A stretch of 64,000 bases of DNA, taken from NCBI RefSeq assembly GCF_918698155.1, contig NZ_CAKKLX010000002.1:62001-126000 (forward strand), read 5' to 3'. Origin of the DNA: Roseomonas sp. CECT 9278 (lineage in GTDB: Bacteria > Pseudomonadota > Alphaproteobacteria > Acetobacterales > Acetobacteraceae). Below are positions 23,521 through 32,753 of this stretch, in pieces. Numbering within the stretch: the stretch's first letter is position 1; each line of letters opens with the position of its first letter. The notes under the pieces are model-generated. The model worked only from the letters and a program-made list of their open reading frames with translations, did not search any database and was not told the origin of the DNA. The position numbers were made by a program, and so were the translations under genes.

Positions 23521-25149
23521 ATGGCCGAGACGATCCGCGGCGCGGACATCCTTGTGCAGGCGCTGAAGGTCGCGGGCGTCAGCCGCATCTTCAGCCTGTC
23601 GGGCAACCACATCATGCCGGTCTACGACGCGCTGGTCGGCTCGGGCATCGAGATCATCCACGTCCGCCACGAGGCCGCCGCGGTCCACATGGCCGATGCC
23701 TGGGCGCGGCTGACCGGAGAATGCGGCGTGGCGCTGGTCACCGGCGGGCAGGGGCATTCCAACGCGGTCGCCGCGCTGCCCACCGCCATGGCGGGCGAGG
23801 TGCCGGTGCTGCTGCTCTCGGGCCATGCGCCGCTGGGCGAACTCGGCCTCGGCGCCTTCCAGGAACTGGAGCAGGCGCGCATGGCGGAACCGGTCTGCAA
23901 GAAGGCCTTCACCGCGTCGTCACCCGAGGCGCTGGCGGGCGAGGTCGCCTCCGCGATCCGCCTGGCGCGGTCGGGGCGCCCGGGGCCGGTGCATCTGTCG
24001 CTGCCGACCGACGTGCTGGATGCGCGCGTCGCGCCGCCCACCCTGCGCGGGCCGGCCGCCTATGCGCCCGCGCCCATGCCGCTGTCGGCCGACAGCGCGG
24101 CGGCGATCGCGCGCGTGATCGCGGGCGCGCAACGCCCGGTGCTGGTCGCGCCGCCGGCGCTGTGCACGCCCACCGGGCGCGATGCCATCGCGGCCCTGTC
24201 CGCCGCCGCGGGCCTGCCGGTCGTGGCGATGGAGAGCCCGCGCGGGCTTGGCGACCCGTCGCTCGGCGCCTTCGCGCAGGTGCTGGCGGAAGCCGACCTG
24301 GTGGTGCTGGTCGGCAAGGCGCTGGACTTCACGCTGCGCTTCGGTCGCGCGCCGGGCATCGCGGCGTCCGCCCGCTTCGTGGTGATCGACCCGGAGCCGG
24401 AGGTGCTGGCCCGCGCCGTCCGCAGCCTGGGCGATCGCGTCGCGCTCGCCGCCATGGCCGGCGCGGCGGAGGCGGTCGCCGCGCTGACGCCGGCGGTGGC
24501 GGCGCATGGCAATGCGGCCTGGTCGCAGCGCCTCGGCCAGGCCATCGCCTTCCGCCCGGCCGGCTGGGCGGCGCTGGCCGGCACGCCGCCGGGCCCGATC
24601 CATCCCGCCACGCTGTTCCATGCGCTGCGCCCGTTCATCGCCGCGCCCGACAGCGTGCTGGTGGTCGATGGCGGCGAGATCGGGCAATGGGCGCAGGCGA
24701 CATTGTCGGCGCCGGCGCGGATCATCAACGGCGTGGCGGGCGCGATCGGCGCCGCGCTGCCCTTCGCGCTGGCGGCGCGTGCGGCGCGGCCCGATGCACG
24801 CATCCTCTGCGTGCTGGGCGATGGCACCTTCGGCTTCCACATGGCCGAATTCGACACCGCGCATCGTCACGGCCTGCCCTTCGTCGCGGTGGTCGGCAAC
24901 GACGCGAAGTGGAATGCGGAACACCAGATCCAGCTGCGCGACTACGGCGCCCAACGCGCCCATGGCTGCGAACTGGCGCCGGGCACGCGCTACGACCTGG
25001 TGGTGGCCGCACTCGGCGGCCATGGCGAATTCGTCACCGAGGCCAGCGAGATCGCCCCGGCGGTGGAGCGCGCCTTCGCCTCCGGCAAGCCGGCCTGCGT
25101 CAATGTGCTGATCGATGGCCAGGCTGCCCCCACGGTCCGGATGGGCTGA
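23521..25149 (+). CDS. Thiamine pyrophosphate-dependent enzyme, acetolactate synthase-like
   Basis: A 542-residue three-domain TPP enzyme. The N-terminal PYR domain has the catalytic Glu in IIHVRHEAAAVHMADAW, then a central Rossmann-like domain (~190-320). The C-terminal PP domain has the TPP motif from GDGTFGFHMAEF to VVGNDAKWN. It resembles the large subunit of acetolactate synthase and related decarboxylases. The FAD-site residues of true AHAS were not checked, and no small regulatory subunit is nearby, so a different 2-oxoacid or oxalyl-CoA-like substrate is possible. A GGGAGGAA site precedes the ATG. It diverges from the Sdh/fumarase operon across the palindrome at 23461. Confidence 0.85.
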   Translation: MAETIRGADILVQALKVAGVSRIFSLSGNHIMPVYDALVGSGIEIIHVRHEAAAVHMADAWARLTGECGVALVTGGQGHSNAVAALPTAMAGEVPVLLLSGHAPLGELGLGAFQELEQARMAEPVCKKAFTASSPEALAGEVASAIRLARSGRPGPVHLSLPTDVLDARVAPPTLRGPAAYAPAPMPLSADSAAAIARVIAGAQRPVLVAPPALCTPTGRDAIAALSAAAGLPVVAMESPRGLGDPSLGAFAQVLAEADLVVLVGKALDFTLRFGRAPGIAASARFVVIDPEPEVLARAVRSLGDRVALAAMAGAAEAVAALTPAVAAHGNAAWSQRLGQAIAFRPAGWAALAGTPPGPIHPATLFHALRPFIAAPDSVLVVDGGEIGQWAQATLSAPARIINGVAGAIGAALPFALAARAARPDARILCVLGDGTFGFHMAEFDTAHRHGLPFVAVVGNDAKWNAEHQIQLRDYGAQRAHGCELAPGTRYDLVVAALGGHGEFVTEASEIAPAVERAFASGKPACVNVLIDGQAAPTVRMG

Positions 25150-25174
25150 CGCACAGCGTAAGATGGCCCGGCCG

Positions 25175-25206
25175 GCCCGGCAGGAACACCTCGCCGGCTG
25201 CCGGGC
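25175..25206 (+). terminator. Hairpin terminator after the TPP enzyme
   Basis: A perfect 9-bp stem (GCCCGGCAG / CTGCCGGGC) with a 14-nt loop starts 25 nt after the stop codon and is followed by an AT-rich stretch including AACTTTG. Probable rho-independent or pause-assisted terminator. Confidence 0.5.
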
Positions 25207-25515
25207 CTTCGGATCACAATTAGTTAACTTTGTAGTATTCGACGACAAGACAGGCCAGAAGGATGCGCGGAGACGAAGTCATATTATTGAATTTTGACTT
25301 TGCCGCATTCCTGCCTCATTGTGTCTCTTGGCATTGTGCTGCGCCTCTTGTGGTTCACGGCATTTGATCTTTCGGCAGGACTGTGATGTCTGGGCGCCAT
25401 GACGACCGCGAATGGATCGTCGGCACCCCCCTGCCGACGACATGTTGCGGCACCCGCGCGCGCGATGCCGCGGGTCGCCCGACGCTCCGGGACCCGGCTC
25501 CGCCGGATCTGGGCC
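25207..25515. other. AT-rich intergenic island
   Basis: About 190 bases (25207-25395) are far poorer in G+C than the surroundings, with ATTAGTTAACTTTG and TCATATTATTGAATTTTGAC. No gene of quality is seen. The island holds an AGTTAACT palindrome and a promoter-like sequence (see 25294). The rest up to 25515 returns to high GC and may be leader of the transglycosylase-like gene. Confidence 0.5.
25294..25322 (+). promoter_or_regulatory. Candidate sigma-70-like promoter
   Basis: TTGACT (25294-25299), a 17-nt spacer and CATTGT (25317-25322). The -35 box is a 5/6 match and the -10 box is weak. It would give a leader of ~190 nt for the gene at 25516. Confidence 0.35.
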
Positions 25516-26184
25516 ATGGCAGGCCGGCGACGACGGCGGCTCCTGTCGCCGCTGTTCGCCTCCGTGCTGGTCGGCGCCATGGCGCTGTCGACCGTGGCCT
25601 GCGCGCAGCACGAACCGCTCGAGGGCCTCGTCCTCGCGGCGCCGGCCGTGCGCGACACCTCCCCGCGCGGCTCCTGCCTGGAGGCCGCGCGCGACGCCGA
25701 GCGCAAGCACGGCCTGCCCGAAGGCCTGCTGGTCGGCATCGCGCTCAATGAAAGCGGTCTGCACGCCCATGCGCTGAGCATCGGCGGCCGCGCCTTCTAC
25801 CCCGAGACGCGCGAGGAAGCGGCGCGGCTGATGCGCGCCGCCGGCGGTCGCGCCATGGCCGGCTGCGTGCAGGTGCATACCGGCGTGCATGCGCGCGGCG
25901 GGCAGGACTGGCCGCTCGACCCCTGGCGCGCCACCGACTGGGCCGCGGGCTACCTGCGCCAGCACTACGACACCTATGGCGACTGGGGCCTGGCCGTGGT
26001 GCGCTGGCATGGCGGGTCGCCGCGGCAGATGACGCGCCTGGTCTGCCGCGTGCGCAGCAAGATCGACGTGGTCGCCCCCGACAGCGCCCTTTTCACGGAA
26101 CGCTGCCGCGGCACGAGCGCCCAGATGGCGGCCTTCCGCCGCAACGGCGCCGCCCTGCTGGAACTGGCCGAGGCGGCTAACTGA
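25516..26184 (+). CDS. Transglycosylase SLT-like protein, exported
   Basis: A 222-residue protein. Arg-rich residues 3-7 and a hydrophobic stretch end in LSTVAC, a possible but imperfect lipobox. The body has SCLEAARDAERKHGLPEGLL followed by ALNESGLHAHAL, in which Glu is at the place of the lytic transglycosylase catalytic Glu. The late segment GYLRQHYDTYGDWGLAVVRWHGG resembles the A-x-x-x-Y-N/H-x-G end of the family. Likely a peptidoglycan-cleaving enzyme. The ATG at 25516 is preferred over an upstream in-frame ATG (25399), which would put about 40 residues in front of the signal. The 3' end overlaps the convergent lyase gene by 8 nt. Confidence 0.65.
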   Translation: MAGRRRRRLLSPLFASVLVGAMALSTVACAQHEPLEGLVLAAPAVRDTSPRGSCLEAARDAERKHGLPEGLLVGIALNESGLHAHALSIGGRAFYPETREEAARLMRAAGGRAMAGCVQVHTGVHARGGQDWPLDPWRATDWAAGYLRQHYDTYGDWGLAVVRWHGGSPRQMTRLVCRVRSKIDVVAPDSALFTERCRGTSAQMAAFRRNGAALLELAEAAN

Positions 26185-27541
26185 GCCCCATGCCGGCCGC
26201 GCGCGCCAACACGCGGTCGGTGAAGGCGCCGGCGGAACCGAGGTAGCCCGCCGGGTCGGTCATGCGCGCGATGGCCGCGGCATCCAGCTTGCCGGCCAGG
26301 CGCGGGTCGGCCAGCAGCGCGGCGGTCAGGCTGCCGCCGCTCTCGCGCACCGTGTCGCAGGCGTCGTTCACCACATGGTGGGCGTCCATCCGCCCGAGCA
26401 CGGGCGCGAGGCCCATCATCACCGCCTCGCTGACGATCAGCCCGCCGGTGGCATCGAGGTTCGCGCGCATCCGCGGCGCATCCGCCACCAGCCCCTCGGC
26501 GATGAACCGCGCCTGGGACAGCGCGCCATGGCCCAGCAGGAAGGCCTGCGGCAGTGCCAGCAGTTCCGCCTGCCAGGGTCCGGTGCCGCGCTCCAAATCC
26601 TGCGCCATGGCGCCGAGCATCTGCGGCACCAGCGCATGAACGCCGCGCGACTGGCTCAGCACGTATTCGCAGGCGATCGGGTTGCGCTTCTGCGGCATGG
26701 TCGACGACCCGCCGCGGCCGAAGACATGCGGCTCGCTCACCTCGCCATATTCGGTCTGCGACATCAGCATGACGTCGGTCGCGATCTTGGACAGGGTCCC
26801 GCACAGGATGCCGAGCCAGCAGACCGCCTCGTTCAGCCCGTCGCGCGCGACATGCCAGGGGATGTCGGCCTCGGCCAAATCCAGTTCCACCGCCAGTTCG
26901 CGCGAGACATCCAGCCCTTGCGCGCCGAGCGAGGCCAGCGTCCCCGCCGCACCGCCGAAGGACAGGCGCAGCGCCCGTTCGCGCACGCGGGGCAGGGCGT
27001 CGAGCGAGGCCAGCAGCGGCGACAGCCACACCGCGACCTTGTAGCCGAAGGTCACCGGCAGCGCGTGCTGGAGGTGCGTGCGCCCGGCCATCACCGTGCC
27101 CCGGTGCGCGGCCGCCATGCGCGCCAGCGCGGCGCAGGTCGCGCGCAGGTCGGATTCGATCAGCGCCAGGCCGTCGCGGAGCTGCAGCACCACCGCCGTG
27201 TCCATGATGTCCTGCGTGGTGGCACCCCAATGCGTCCAGCGCCCGGCATCGGGGCCGGCCAGCGCGGTGAGCTGCTTGACCAGCGCCACCACCGGATAGC
27301 CGGTGTTGCGCGTCGCCGCCGCCATGGCCGCGCGATCCAGTCGCGACGCATCCGACGCCGCTTCGGTGATGACGGAAGCGGCCTCGGCGGGAATGATCGA
27401 CAGCCGCGCCTGCGCGCGCGCCAGCGCGGCCTCCACATCCAGCATGCGTTGCAGGAAGGCGTCCTCGCCCATCGCCGCGCGCATCGCATCGGTGCCATAG
27501 AGCGCGCCGAGCACGGCGCCGTCGGCGGGGTTCACGGGCAT
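26177..27541 (-). CDS. Fumarase/aspartase-superfamily lyase (3-carboxymuconate cycloisomerase or adenylosuccinate lyase-like)
   Basis: A 454-residue lyase. The superfamily signature GSSTMPQKRNP is intact, and the other active-site segments are THWGATTQDIMDTA and RTHLQHALPVTFG. This combination is typical of the PcaB/adenylosuccinate lyase branch, but no other protocatechuate or purine gene is near, so the substrate is open. The ATG lies 1 nt after the stop of the class III alcohol dehydrogenase gene, so it is probably the last gene of the dctPQM-adh-lyase transcription unit and may act on the solute that the TRAP system imports. Confidence 0.82.
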   Translation of the reverse strand: MPVNPADGAVLGALYGTDAMRAAMGEDAFLQRMLDVEAALARAQARLSIIPAEAASVITEAASDASRLDRAAMAAATRNTGYPVVALVKQLTALAGPDAGRWTHWGATTQDIMDTAVVLQLRDGLALIESDLRATCAALARMAAAHRGTVMAGRTHLQHALPVTFGYKVAVWLSPLLASLDALPRVRERALRLSFGGAAGTLASLGAQGLDVSRELAVELDLAEADIPWHVARDGLNEAVCWLGILCGTLSKIATDVMLMSQTEYGEVSEPHVFGRGGSSTMPQKRNPIACEYVLSQSRGVHALVPQMLGAMAQDLERGTGPWQAELLALPQAFLLGHGALSQARFIAEGLVADAPRMRANLDATGGLIVSEAVMMGLAPVLGRMDAHHVVNDACDTVRESGGSLTAALLADPRLAGKLDAAAIARMTDPAGYLGSAGAFTDRVLARAAGMGLS

Positions 27542-27542
27542 C

Positions 27543-28655
27543 TCAGTACACCACCACCGACCGGATCGACGTCCCCTCATGCATCAGGTCGAAGGCCGTG
27601 TTGATCTCATCGAGCGGCATGGTGTGGGTGATCAGGCTGTCGATCTCGATCTTGCCTTCCATGTACCAGTCCACGATGCGCGGCACGTCGGTGCGCCCGC
27701 GCGCGCCGCCGAAGGCCGTGCCGCGCCAGTTGCGCCCGGTCACCAGCTGGAAGGGGCGCGTGCTGATCTCCTGGCCGCTGGCGGCGACGCCGATGATGAT
27801 GCTCTCGCCCCAGCCGCGATGCGTGCATTCCAGCGCCTGGCGCATCAGGTTCACATTGCCCACGCATTCGAAGGAGAAATCCGCGCCGCCGCCGGTCAGG
27901 TCGACGATCGCCTGCACCACCTTGTCGCGGCCGATCGCATCCGGGTTCACGAAGTCGGTCATGCCGAACTTGCGCGCCATCTCCTCGCGCGCCGGGTTGA
28001 TGTCCACGCCGATGATCTTGTCGGCGCCCACCATCCGCGCCGCCTGCAGCACGTTCAGCCCGATCCCGCCGAGCCCGAACACCGCGACATTGGCCCCCGG
28101 CCAGACCTTCGCGGTGTTGATGACGGCGCCGATGCCGGTGGTCACGCCGCAGCCGATGTAGCAGATCTTGTCGAAGGGCGCGTCCGGCCGGACCTTCGCC
28201 AGCGCGATCTCGGGCAGCACGGTGAAGTTCGCGAAGGTGCTGCAGCCCATGTAGTGGAACACGGTTCCCTGGTCGCAGGAAAAACGACTGCTCCCATCCG
28301 GCATCACGCCCTTGCCCTGCGTCGCGCGGATCGCGGTGCACAGGTTGGACCGCTGCGACAGGCAGGTTTTGCACTGCCGGCATTCCGGCGTGTAGAGCGG
28401 GATCACATGGTCGCCGGGCTTCAGCGTGGTCACGCCGGCACCGACCTCGCGCACGATGCCGGCACCCTCATGGCCCAGGATGGCGGGGAAGATCCCCTCC
28501 GGGTCGGCACCCGACAGCGTATAGGCGTCGGTGTGGCACACGCCGGTCGCCATCACCTCCACCAGCACCTCGCCGGGCTTCGGCCCGCCGATCTCGATGG
28601 TCTCGATGGTCAGCGGGGCACCGGCTTTCCAGGCGACGGCGGCGCGGGTCTTCAT
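27543..28655 (-). CDS. frmA: S-(hydroxymethyl)glutathione dehydrogenase / class III alcohol dehydrogenase
   Basis: A 370-residue zinc alcohol dehydrogenase. Catalytic zinc ligands are in [12 protein letters not shown] and GHEGAGIV, with the third Cys in [11 protein letters not shown]. The structural zinc site is [15 protein letters not shown]. The NAD-binding GLGGIG and class-III-specific [12 protein letters not shown] are present. It oxidises the adduct of formaldehyde and glutathione to S-formylglutathione, and class III enzymes also reduce S-nitrosoglutathione. It sits between dctM (67 nt upstream) and the lyase (1 nt downstream), an unusual place for a housekeeping detoxification gene. 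No formylglutathione hydrolase is adjacent. Confidence 0.93.
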   Translation of the reverse strand: MKTRAAVAWKAGAPLTIETIEIGGPKPGEVLVEVMATGVCHTDAYTLSGADPEGIFPAILGHEGAGIVREVGAGVTTLKPGDHVIPLYTPECRQCKTCLSQRSNLCTAIRATQGKGVMPDGSSRFSCDQGTVFHYMGCSTFANFTVLPEIALAKVRPDAPFDKICYIGCGVTTGIGAVINTAKVWPGANVAVFGLGGIGLNVLQAARMVGADKIIGVDINPAREEMARKFGMTDFVNPDAIGRDKVVQAIVDLTGGGADFSFECVGNVNLMRQALECTHRGWGESIIIGVAASGQEISTRPFQLVTGRNWRGTAFGGARGRTDVPRIVDWYMEGKIEIDSLITHTMPLDEINTAFDLMHEGTSIRSVVVY

Positions 28656-28722
28656 GGGGCGGGCGACTCCGTGTGTGTGGCCGGAGGATGATACCGCCGC
28701 GCCGCCCCGCGCAACCCGCCGC

Positions 28723-30045
28723 TCAGCTCAATGCCCGCACCATCGCCAGCGACAGCCACGGGAAGGCCACGCACAGCCCGAGCCGCACCACATCGGTCAG
28801 CAGATACGGCAGCACGCCGCGATAGATCGCCCCGATCGGCACATCCCGCGCCAACCCCGACACCACGAACACGTTCAGCCCGATCGGCGGCGCCGCGAGC
28901 CCGATGCCCACCACGCACAATACCAGGATGCCGAACCAGATCGCCGTTTCCTCGGTGGTCAGGCCGAAATCCAGCGCGGTGATCACCGGGAAGAACACCG
29001 GCAGGGTCAGCAGCATCATCGCCAATTCGTCCATCACGGCGCCGAGCACGATGTAGACCGCGAGGAACGCGATCAGCACGCCATAGGGCGGGAAGCCCTG
29101 CTCGCTGACCCAGACCGCCAGCAGGTCGGGCGCCTGCGACAGTGCCAGGAAGGCGTTGAACACCTCCGCCCCCAGCAGGATCGCGAAGATCATCGCGGTG
29201 GTCTCCGCGGTCGCCTTCAGCGCATCGACCACCTGGCGCCCGCCCAGCGTGCGGCGCGCCAGGCCGACCAGCAGCGTGGCGGCGCAGCCCACCGCGGCAC
29301 TCTCGGTGGGCGTGAACACCCCGCCATAGATGCCGCCCACCACCACCACCGCGATCAGCATGACCGGGATGACATTGCGCAGCGCCGCGCGGCGTTCGTC
29401 GGGCGCCACGCGCGGCCCGGCCGGGCACAGGGCAGGGCGCAGCCGGACCATCACCGCGATGGCCAGGATGTAGAAGCCGGTCGCCATCAGCCCGGGGATC
29501 AGCGCGGCCATGAACAGCCGTGCGATGTTCTGCTCGGTGCTGATGGCATAGACCACCAGGATCACCGAGGGCGGGATCAGGATGCCGAGCACGCCGCCCA
29601 CCGCGATGGTGCCGGCCGCGAATCCCGGCAGCGTGCCGTAGCGGCGCAGTTCCGGCAGCGCGGCGCGCCCCATCGTGGCCGTGGTCGCGACGGATGACCC
29701 GCACACCGCGCCGAACCCCGCGCAGGCGCCGATCACGCCCATCGCCAGCCCGCCGCGCTTGTGGCCCACCAGCGCATTCGCCGCCACGAACAGGTCGCGC
29801 GCCAGCCCGCCGCGTTCGGCCAGCGCGCCCATCAGGATGAACAGCGGGATGACCGACAGCGTGTAGTTGGCGAACAGGAAGAACGGCGTGGTCTTGAGAT
29901 ACGCCAGCAGCCGCGTCGCATCGACGATATGCACATACCCCGCGCAGCCCACCACCAGCATCGCCAGGCCGATCGGGCAGCGCAGCGCCATCAGCAGCAG
30001 CAGCGCGCCGAAGCCGGCGCCGGCCAGGACGAATTCCTCGGCCAT
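28723..30045 (-). CDS. dctM: TRAP transporter large permease DctM
   Basis: A 440-residue inner-membrane protein with about 12-13 hydrophobic helices. Family markers include [15 protein letters not shown]-like starts, the cytoplasmic loop [20 protein letters not shown] and [14 protein letters not shown]. It uses a sodium gradient to import the organic acid delivered by DctP. The ATG lies 25 nt after the dctQ stop. A long in-frame upstream extension is Arg-rich and rejected. Confidence 0.93.
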   Translation of the reverse strand: MAEEFVLAGAGFGALLLLMALRCPIGLAMLVVGCAGYVHIVDATRLLAYLKTTPFFLFANYTLSVIPLFILMGALAERGGLARDLFVAANALVGHKRGGLAMGVIGACAGFGAVCGSSVATTATMGRAALPELRRYGTLPGFAAGTIAVGGVLGILIPPSVILVVYAISTEQNIARLFMAALIPGLMATGFYILAIAVMVRLRPALCPAGPRVAPDERRAALRNVIPVMLIAVVVVGGIYGGVFTPTESAAVGCAATLLVGLARRTLGGRQVVDALKATAETTAMIFAILLGAEVFNAFLALSQAPDLLAVWVSEQGFPPYGVLIAFLAVYIVLGAVMDELAMMLLTLPVFFPVITALDFGLTTEETAIWFGILVLCVVGIGLAAPPIGLNVFVVSGLARDVPIGAIYRGVLPYLLTDVVRLGLCVAFPWLSLAMVRALS

Positions 30046-30070
30046 CAGCCGCGCCTGCGCGCGAGCGCCA

Positions 30071-30595
30071 TCAGCCGCGCCCCCGGGCCAGGCGACGCAC
30101 CCAGTACAGCGCCGCCAGCCCGGTCGCCGCGAAACACGCCGCGCCCAGGCCGATCGCCCACCAGATCGGCACCGCCAGCAGGCCGATGGTGGTGGTGTGG
30201 CTGTGCAGCGCCTCGCTCGCACCCACCGCCATGCGTTCCGCCAGCACCAGCGCGACCACGCCCCAGACCAGGTTCCAGAAGGCGTCGATCGCCTGGTTCA
30301 CGCGCCGTGGCAGCCAGGCGGTGAAGCTGTCCACGAAGATGTTGGCGCGCATCATCGTGCCCTGCGCCAGGAAGCCCAGCACCGCGAGGCCGCCGCCGAT
30401 CTGCACCAGCTCGATGTCGCCCTTCACCGGCTGGCCGGCCACCCAGCGCAGCACCACGGAGATGCTGACCAGGAAGGCCACGCCCAGCAGCACCGCACCG
30501 CCCGCGACGGCGAAGCCGGTGGCCAGCCACGCGACGGGGCCGCGCGGTGCGCCCGGCGCTGCCGGGACGGCGCCGGCCGCCCCCGCCCCCGTCAC
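30071..30595 (-). CDS. dctQ: TRAP transporter small permease DctQ
   Basis: A 174-residue protein with four hydrophobic helices (about 27-50, 68-88, 105-125, 140-163) and the DctQ pattern VKGDIELVQIGGGLAVLGFLAQG. The start is GTG at 30595, overlapping the dctP stop by 4 nt (GTGA). The Ala/Gly/Pro-rich first 20 residues are unusual but no later start fits. It partners DctM. Confidence 0.85.
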   Translation of the reverse strand: MTGAGAAGAVPAAPGAPRGPVAWLATGFAVAGGAVLLGVAFLVSISVVLRWVAGQPVKGDIELVQIGGGLAVLGFLAQGTMMRANIFVDSFTAWLPRRVNQAIDAFWNLVWGVVALVLAERMAVGASEALHSHTTTIGLLAVPIWWAIGLGAACFAATGLAALYWVRRLARGRG

Positions 30596-31638
30596 GCCAC
30601 GCCCTGGCCGTGGCGGGCGACCAGCGCGCGGGTTTCCTCGACCAGCGCGGCGCCGTCGATGTTGCGCTCGCGCATGGCGGCGACCCAGGCGGTGGTCACC
30701 GGCGCGGTGGCGGCGACCCAGCGCGCCTTTTCCTCGGCGCTGATCTCGCTGATGGTGTTGCCGCGGCGGCGGACCATCTCCTCGACGATCGGGCCCTGGT
30801 CGTCCCAGACCTTCGCCGCCATCTCGGCGGCCACCGCACCCGAATTGGCATCCAGCACGCGCTTCAATTCCGTCGCCAGCCCGTCATGGCGCGCCTTGTT
30901 CATCGCCAGGATGAAGGACGCTGAATAGAAGGTCGGCGTGCCCGGGATGCCGACATGGTTGCGCACCATCTCGTGGATGCGGATGGCGGGCACCACTTCC
31001 CACGGCACCACGGCGCCGTCGATGACACCCTGGGACAGCGCCTCGGGCACCTGGGGGACCGGCAGGCCGATCGCGGTGGCACCCAGCGCCTTCAGCGCCT
31101 CGCCGGCCTGGCGCGTGGGGAAGCGCAGCTTCAGGCCGCGCATGTCGTCCATGGACTTCACCTCGCGCCGCGCATGGATCAGGCCGCCATCATGCGCCCA
31201 GGCGGTGATGATGTGCGTCTCGGCGAAGTCCGGGCGCATGTGGCGGTCGAACAGCTCCCAGCAGACCTTCGCGTTCACGCTGGCGCGCTTGTGCGCGATG
31301 AAGGGCAGCTCGATCACCTCGATGCGCGGGAAGCGGCCGGGCGTATTGCCGGGCAGCGTCCAGATGATGTCCGCGACACCGTCGCGCGCCTGGTCGTACA
31401 GCTGTGGCGGCGCGCCACCCAGTTGCATGGACGGGAAGATCTGGATGCGCAGGCGGCCGCCGGATTCGTCGCGGATCTTGTTCGCCCAGGGCACCAGGAA
31501 ATGCCGGTGCACGTTGGAGACCGCCGGCAGGAAGTGGTGCAGCCGCAGCGTCACTTCCTGCGCCGCGGCGCGGCGGGGCAAGGCCAGCGCGGGCGCAGCG
31601 AAGGCGGCGCCGGTCAGCAGCAGGCGGCGGTGCAGCAT
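30592..31638 (-). CDS. dctP: TRAP transporter solute-binding protein DctP
   Basis: A 348-residue periplasmic receptor with signal MLHRRLLLTGAAFAAPALALPRRAAAQ. The body is TRAP-specific: LRLHHFLPAVSNVHRHF, GGRLRIQIFPSMQLGG, GVADIIWTLPGNTPGRFP and the ligand-binding Arg region GLKLRFPTRQAGEALKALG, in which an Arg normally contacts the solute carboxylate. AGGGGAAACGAACCG before the ATG gives a ribosome site. First gene of the dctPQM set; dgoK lies upstream but is separated by a hairpin. Confidence 0.92.
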   Translation of the reverse strand: MLHRRLLLTGAAFAAPALALPRRAAAQEVTLRLHHFLPAVSNVHRHFLVPWANKIRDESGGRLRIQIFPSMQLGGAPPQLYDQARDGVADIIWTLPGNTPGRFPRIEVIELPFIAHKRASVNAKVCWELFDRHMRPDFAETHIITAWAHDGGLIHARREVKSMDDMRGLKLRFPTRQAGEALKALGATAIGLPVPQVPEALSQGVIDGAVVPWEVVPAIRIHEMVRNHVGIPGTPTFYSASFILAMNKARHDGLATELKRVLDANSGAVAAEMAAKVWDDQGPIVEEMVRRRGNTISEISAEEKARWVAATAPVTTAWVAAMRERNIDGAALVEETRALVARHGQGVA

Positions 31639-31688
31639 CGGTTCGTTTCCCCTGGGTGAAGCCTTCCGGGCATGAGGCCCCCGGTTCA

Positions 31689-31713
31689 CGCCGGTTTCAA
31701 GCGAAACCCGGCG
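31689..31713 (-). terminator. Hairpin between dgoK and dctP
   Basis: CGCCGGTTTC / GAAACCCGGCG, a 10-bp stem with one bulged base and a 4-nt loop, lies 26 nt past the dgoK stop. It may end or attenuate dgoK transcription, so dgoK and dctPQM need not be one unit. Confidence 0.4.
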
Positions 31714-31738
31714 CAGCGCGCAAGGGCGCGGCCACGCG

Positions 31739-32629
31739 CTATGGCCGCCACGCCGCCAGCCGCGTGGCGATCAGGTGCAGCCCGCGCGCCGCCGCATCGG
31801 GCGCCGCGCTGCGATGCGGCACGCCGAAGGCATCGAGCGCCGCGGCGTAGCGTGCCGTCAGCGCCGGCGCGCCGACCAGGATGACCGGCGGCGCCACGCC
31901 CCCCTCCAGCGCCGCCGCGACCTCGTGGCCGACCAGCAGGCCGGACAGGAAGGACGCCGCCTCGGCCTCGGTGATCTCGTCGAACAGCGATGCCGCGCGC
32001 AGGCCGAACAGGTGGTGCAGCAGCCCGCCAGGCTGCTTGGCGCGTGCAACGCCGCGGGCAAAGGCGGCGGGATCGGCCGGCGCGCCCGGGTCCATCATGC
32101 GGGCCAGGATCGTGTGGCCCGACAGCGCGGCATAGGCCTCGCCGGTCAGGTGCGTGGCGAAGCCGGTCACCGCGCCGCCCGCCATGGTCGCCCATTTGGA
32201 ATGGCTGCCGGGCAGGCAGACGGTGGCAGCCTCGGCGCCGGCCAGGGCGCCCAGCATCTGCGTCTCCTCGCCGCGCATCACCTCGGGCACGCCGTGGCGG
32301 TCGAGGCAGCACAGGCCGGGCACGATGCGCACCTCGGCGCCATCGAAGGGCACCGCGACCGTGGCCTCGGCCAGGCCATCGAGGTCCGCCGGGCAGGGCA
32401 GGTAGGGCGCCTCCACCCAGCCCTGGCGGCTGCCGGCCATGCCGCTGACCAGCACGCGGGTGTCGCCCTTGTCGATCCAGTCGCCGGCACTGGCGCGCAG
32501 CGCATCGGGGAAGCCGCCCGGCTCGATGCCGAGGATGCCGCGCGGCGTCTCGCGCCGCGCCAGCACCGTGCCATCCGGCGCCAGCCGATAGGCCCGCAGG
32601 CCGGTGGTGCCCCAGTCGATCCCGATCAT
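31739..32629 (-). CDS. dgoK: 2-dehydro-3-deoxygalactonokinase
   Basis: Phosphorylates 2-keto-3-deoxygalactonate (or a similar keto-deoxy acid) with ATP. The 296-residue protein opens with the ASKHA-type phosphate loop GIDWGTTGLRAYRL and has VSGMAGSRQGWVEAPY and LPGSHSKWA, both characteristic of DgoK. It also has EAYAALSGHTILARMM and a late VGAPALTARYAAAL. The usual partner aldolase (dgoA) and dehydratase are not in the window. The kinase followed by a TRAP importer on the same strand suggests uptake and use of a sugar acid (inference). Confidence 0.9.
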   Translation of the reverse strand: MIGIDWGTTGLRAYRLAPDGTVLARRETPRGILGIEPGGFPDALRASAGDWIDKGDTRVLVSGMAGSRQGWVEAPYLPCPADLDGLAEATVAVPFDGAEVRIVPGLCCLDRHGVPEVMRGEETQMLGALAGAEAATVCLPGSHSKWATMAGGAVTGFATHLTGEAYAALSGHTILARMMDPGAPADPAAFARGVARAKQPGGLLHHLFGLRAASLFDEITEAEAASFLSGLLVGHEVAAALEGGVAPPVILVGAPALTARYAAALDAFGVPHRSAAPDAAARGLHLIATRLAAWRP

Positions 32630-32753
32630 GCGCGTTCCCCAGGCTTGCCACCGCAATGCCCCAGGCGGGGGGCCACTTGCAACCATCCCTTGCATGGCCG
32701 GGATCGCGGGGGGAACATCCCGCCGCCGGGCGACCAAGGCGGAGGAAACATCG

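Noticed and set aside
25399-25515. An N-terminal extension of the transglycosylase-like protein from ATG 25399
   Set aside because: It would place about 40 Arg/Pro/Ala-rich residues ahead of a normal export signal, with no ribosome site; the later ATG is more plausible.
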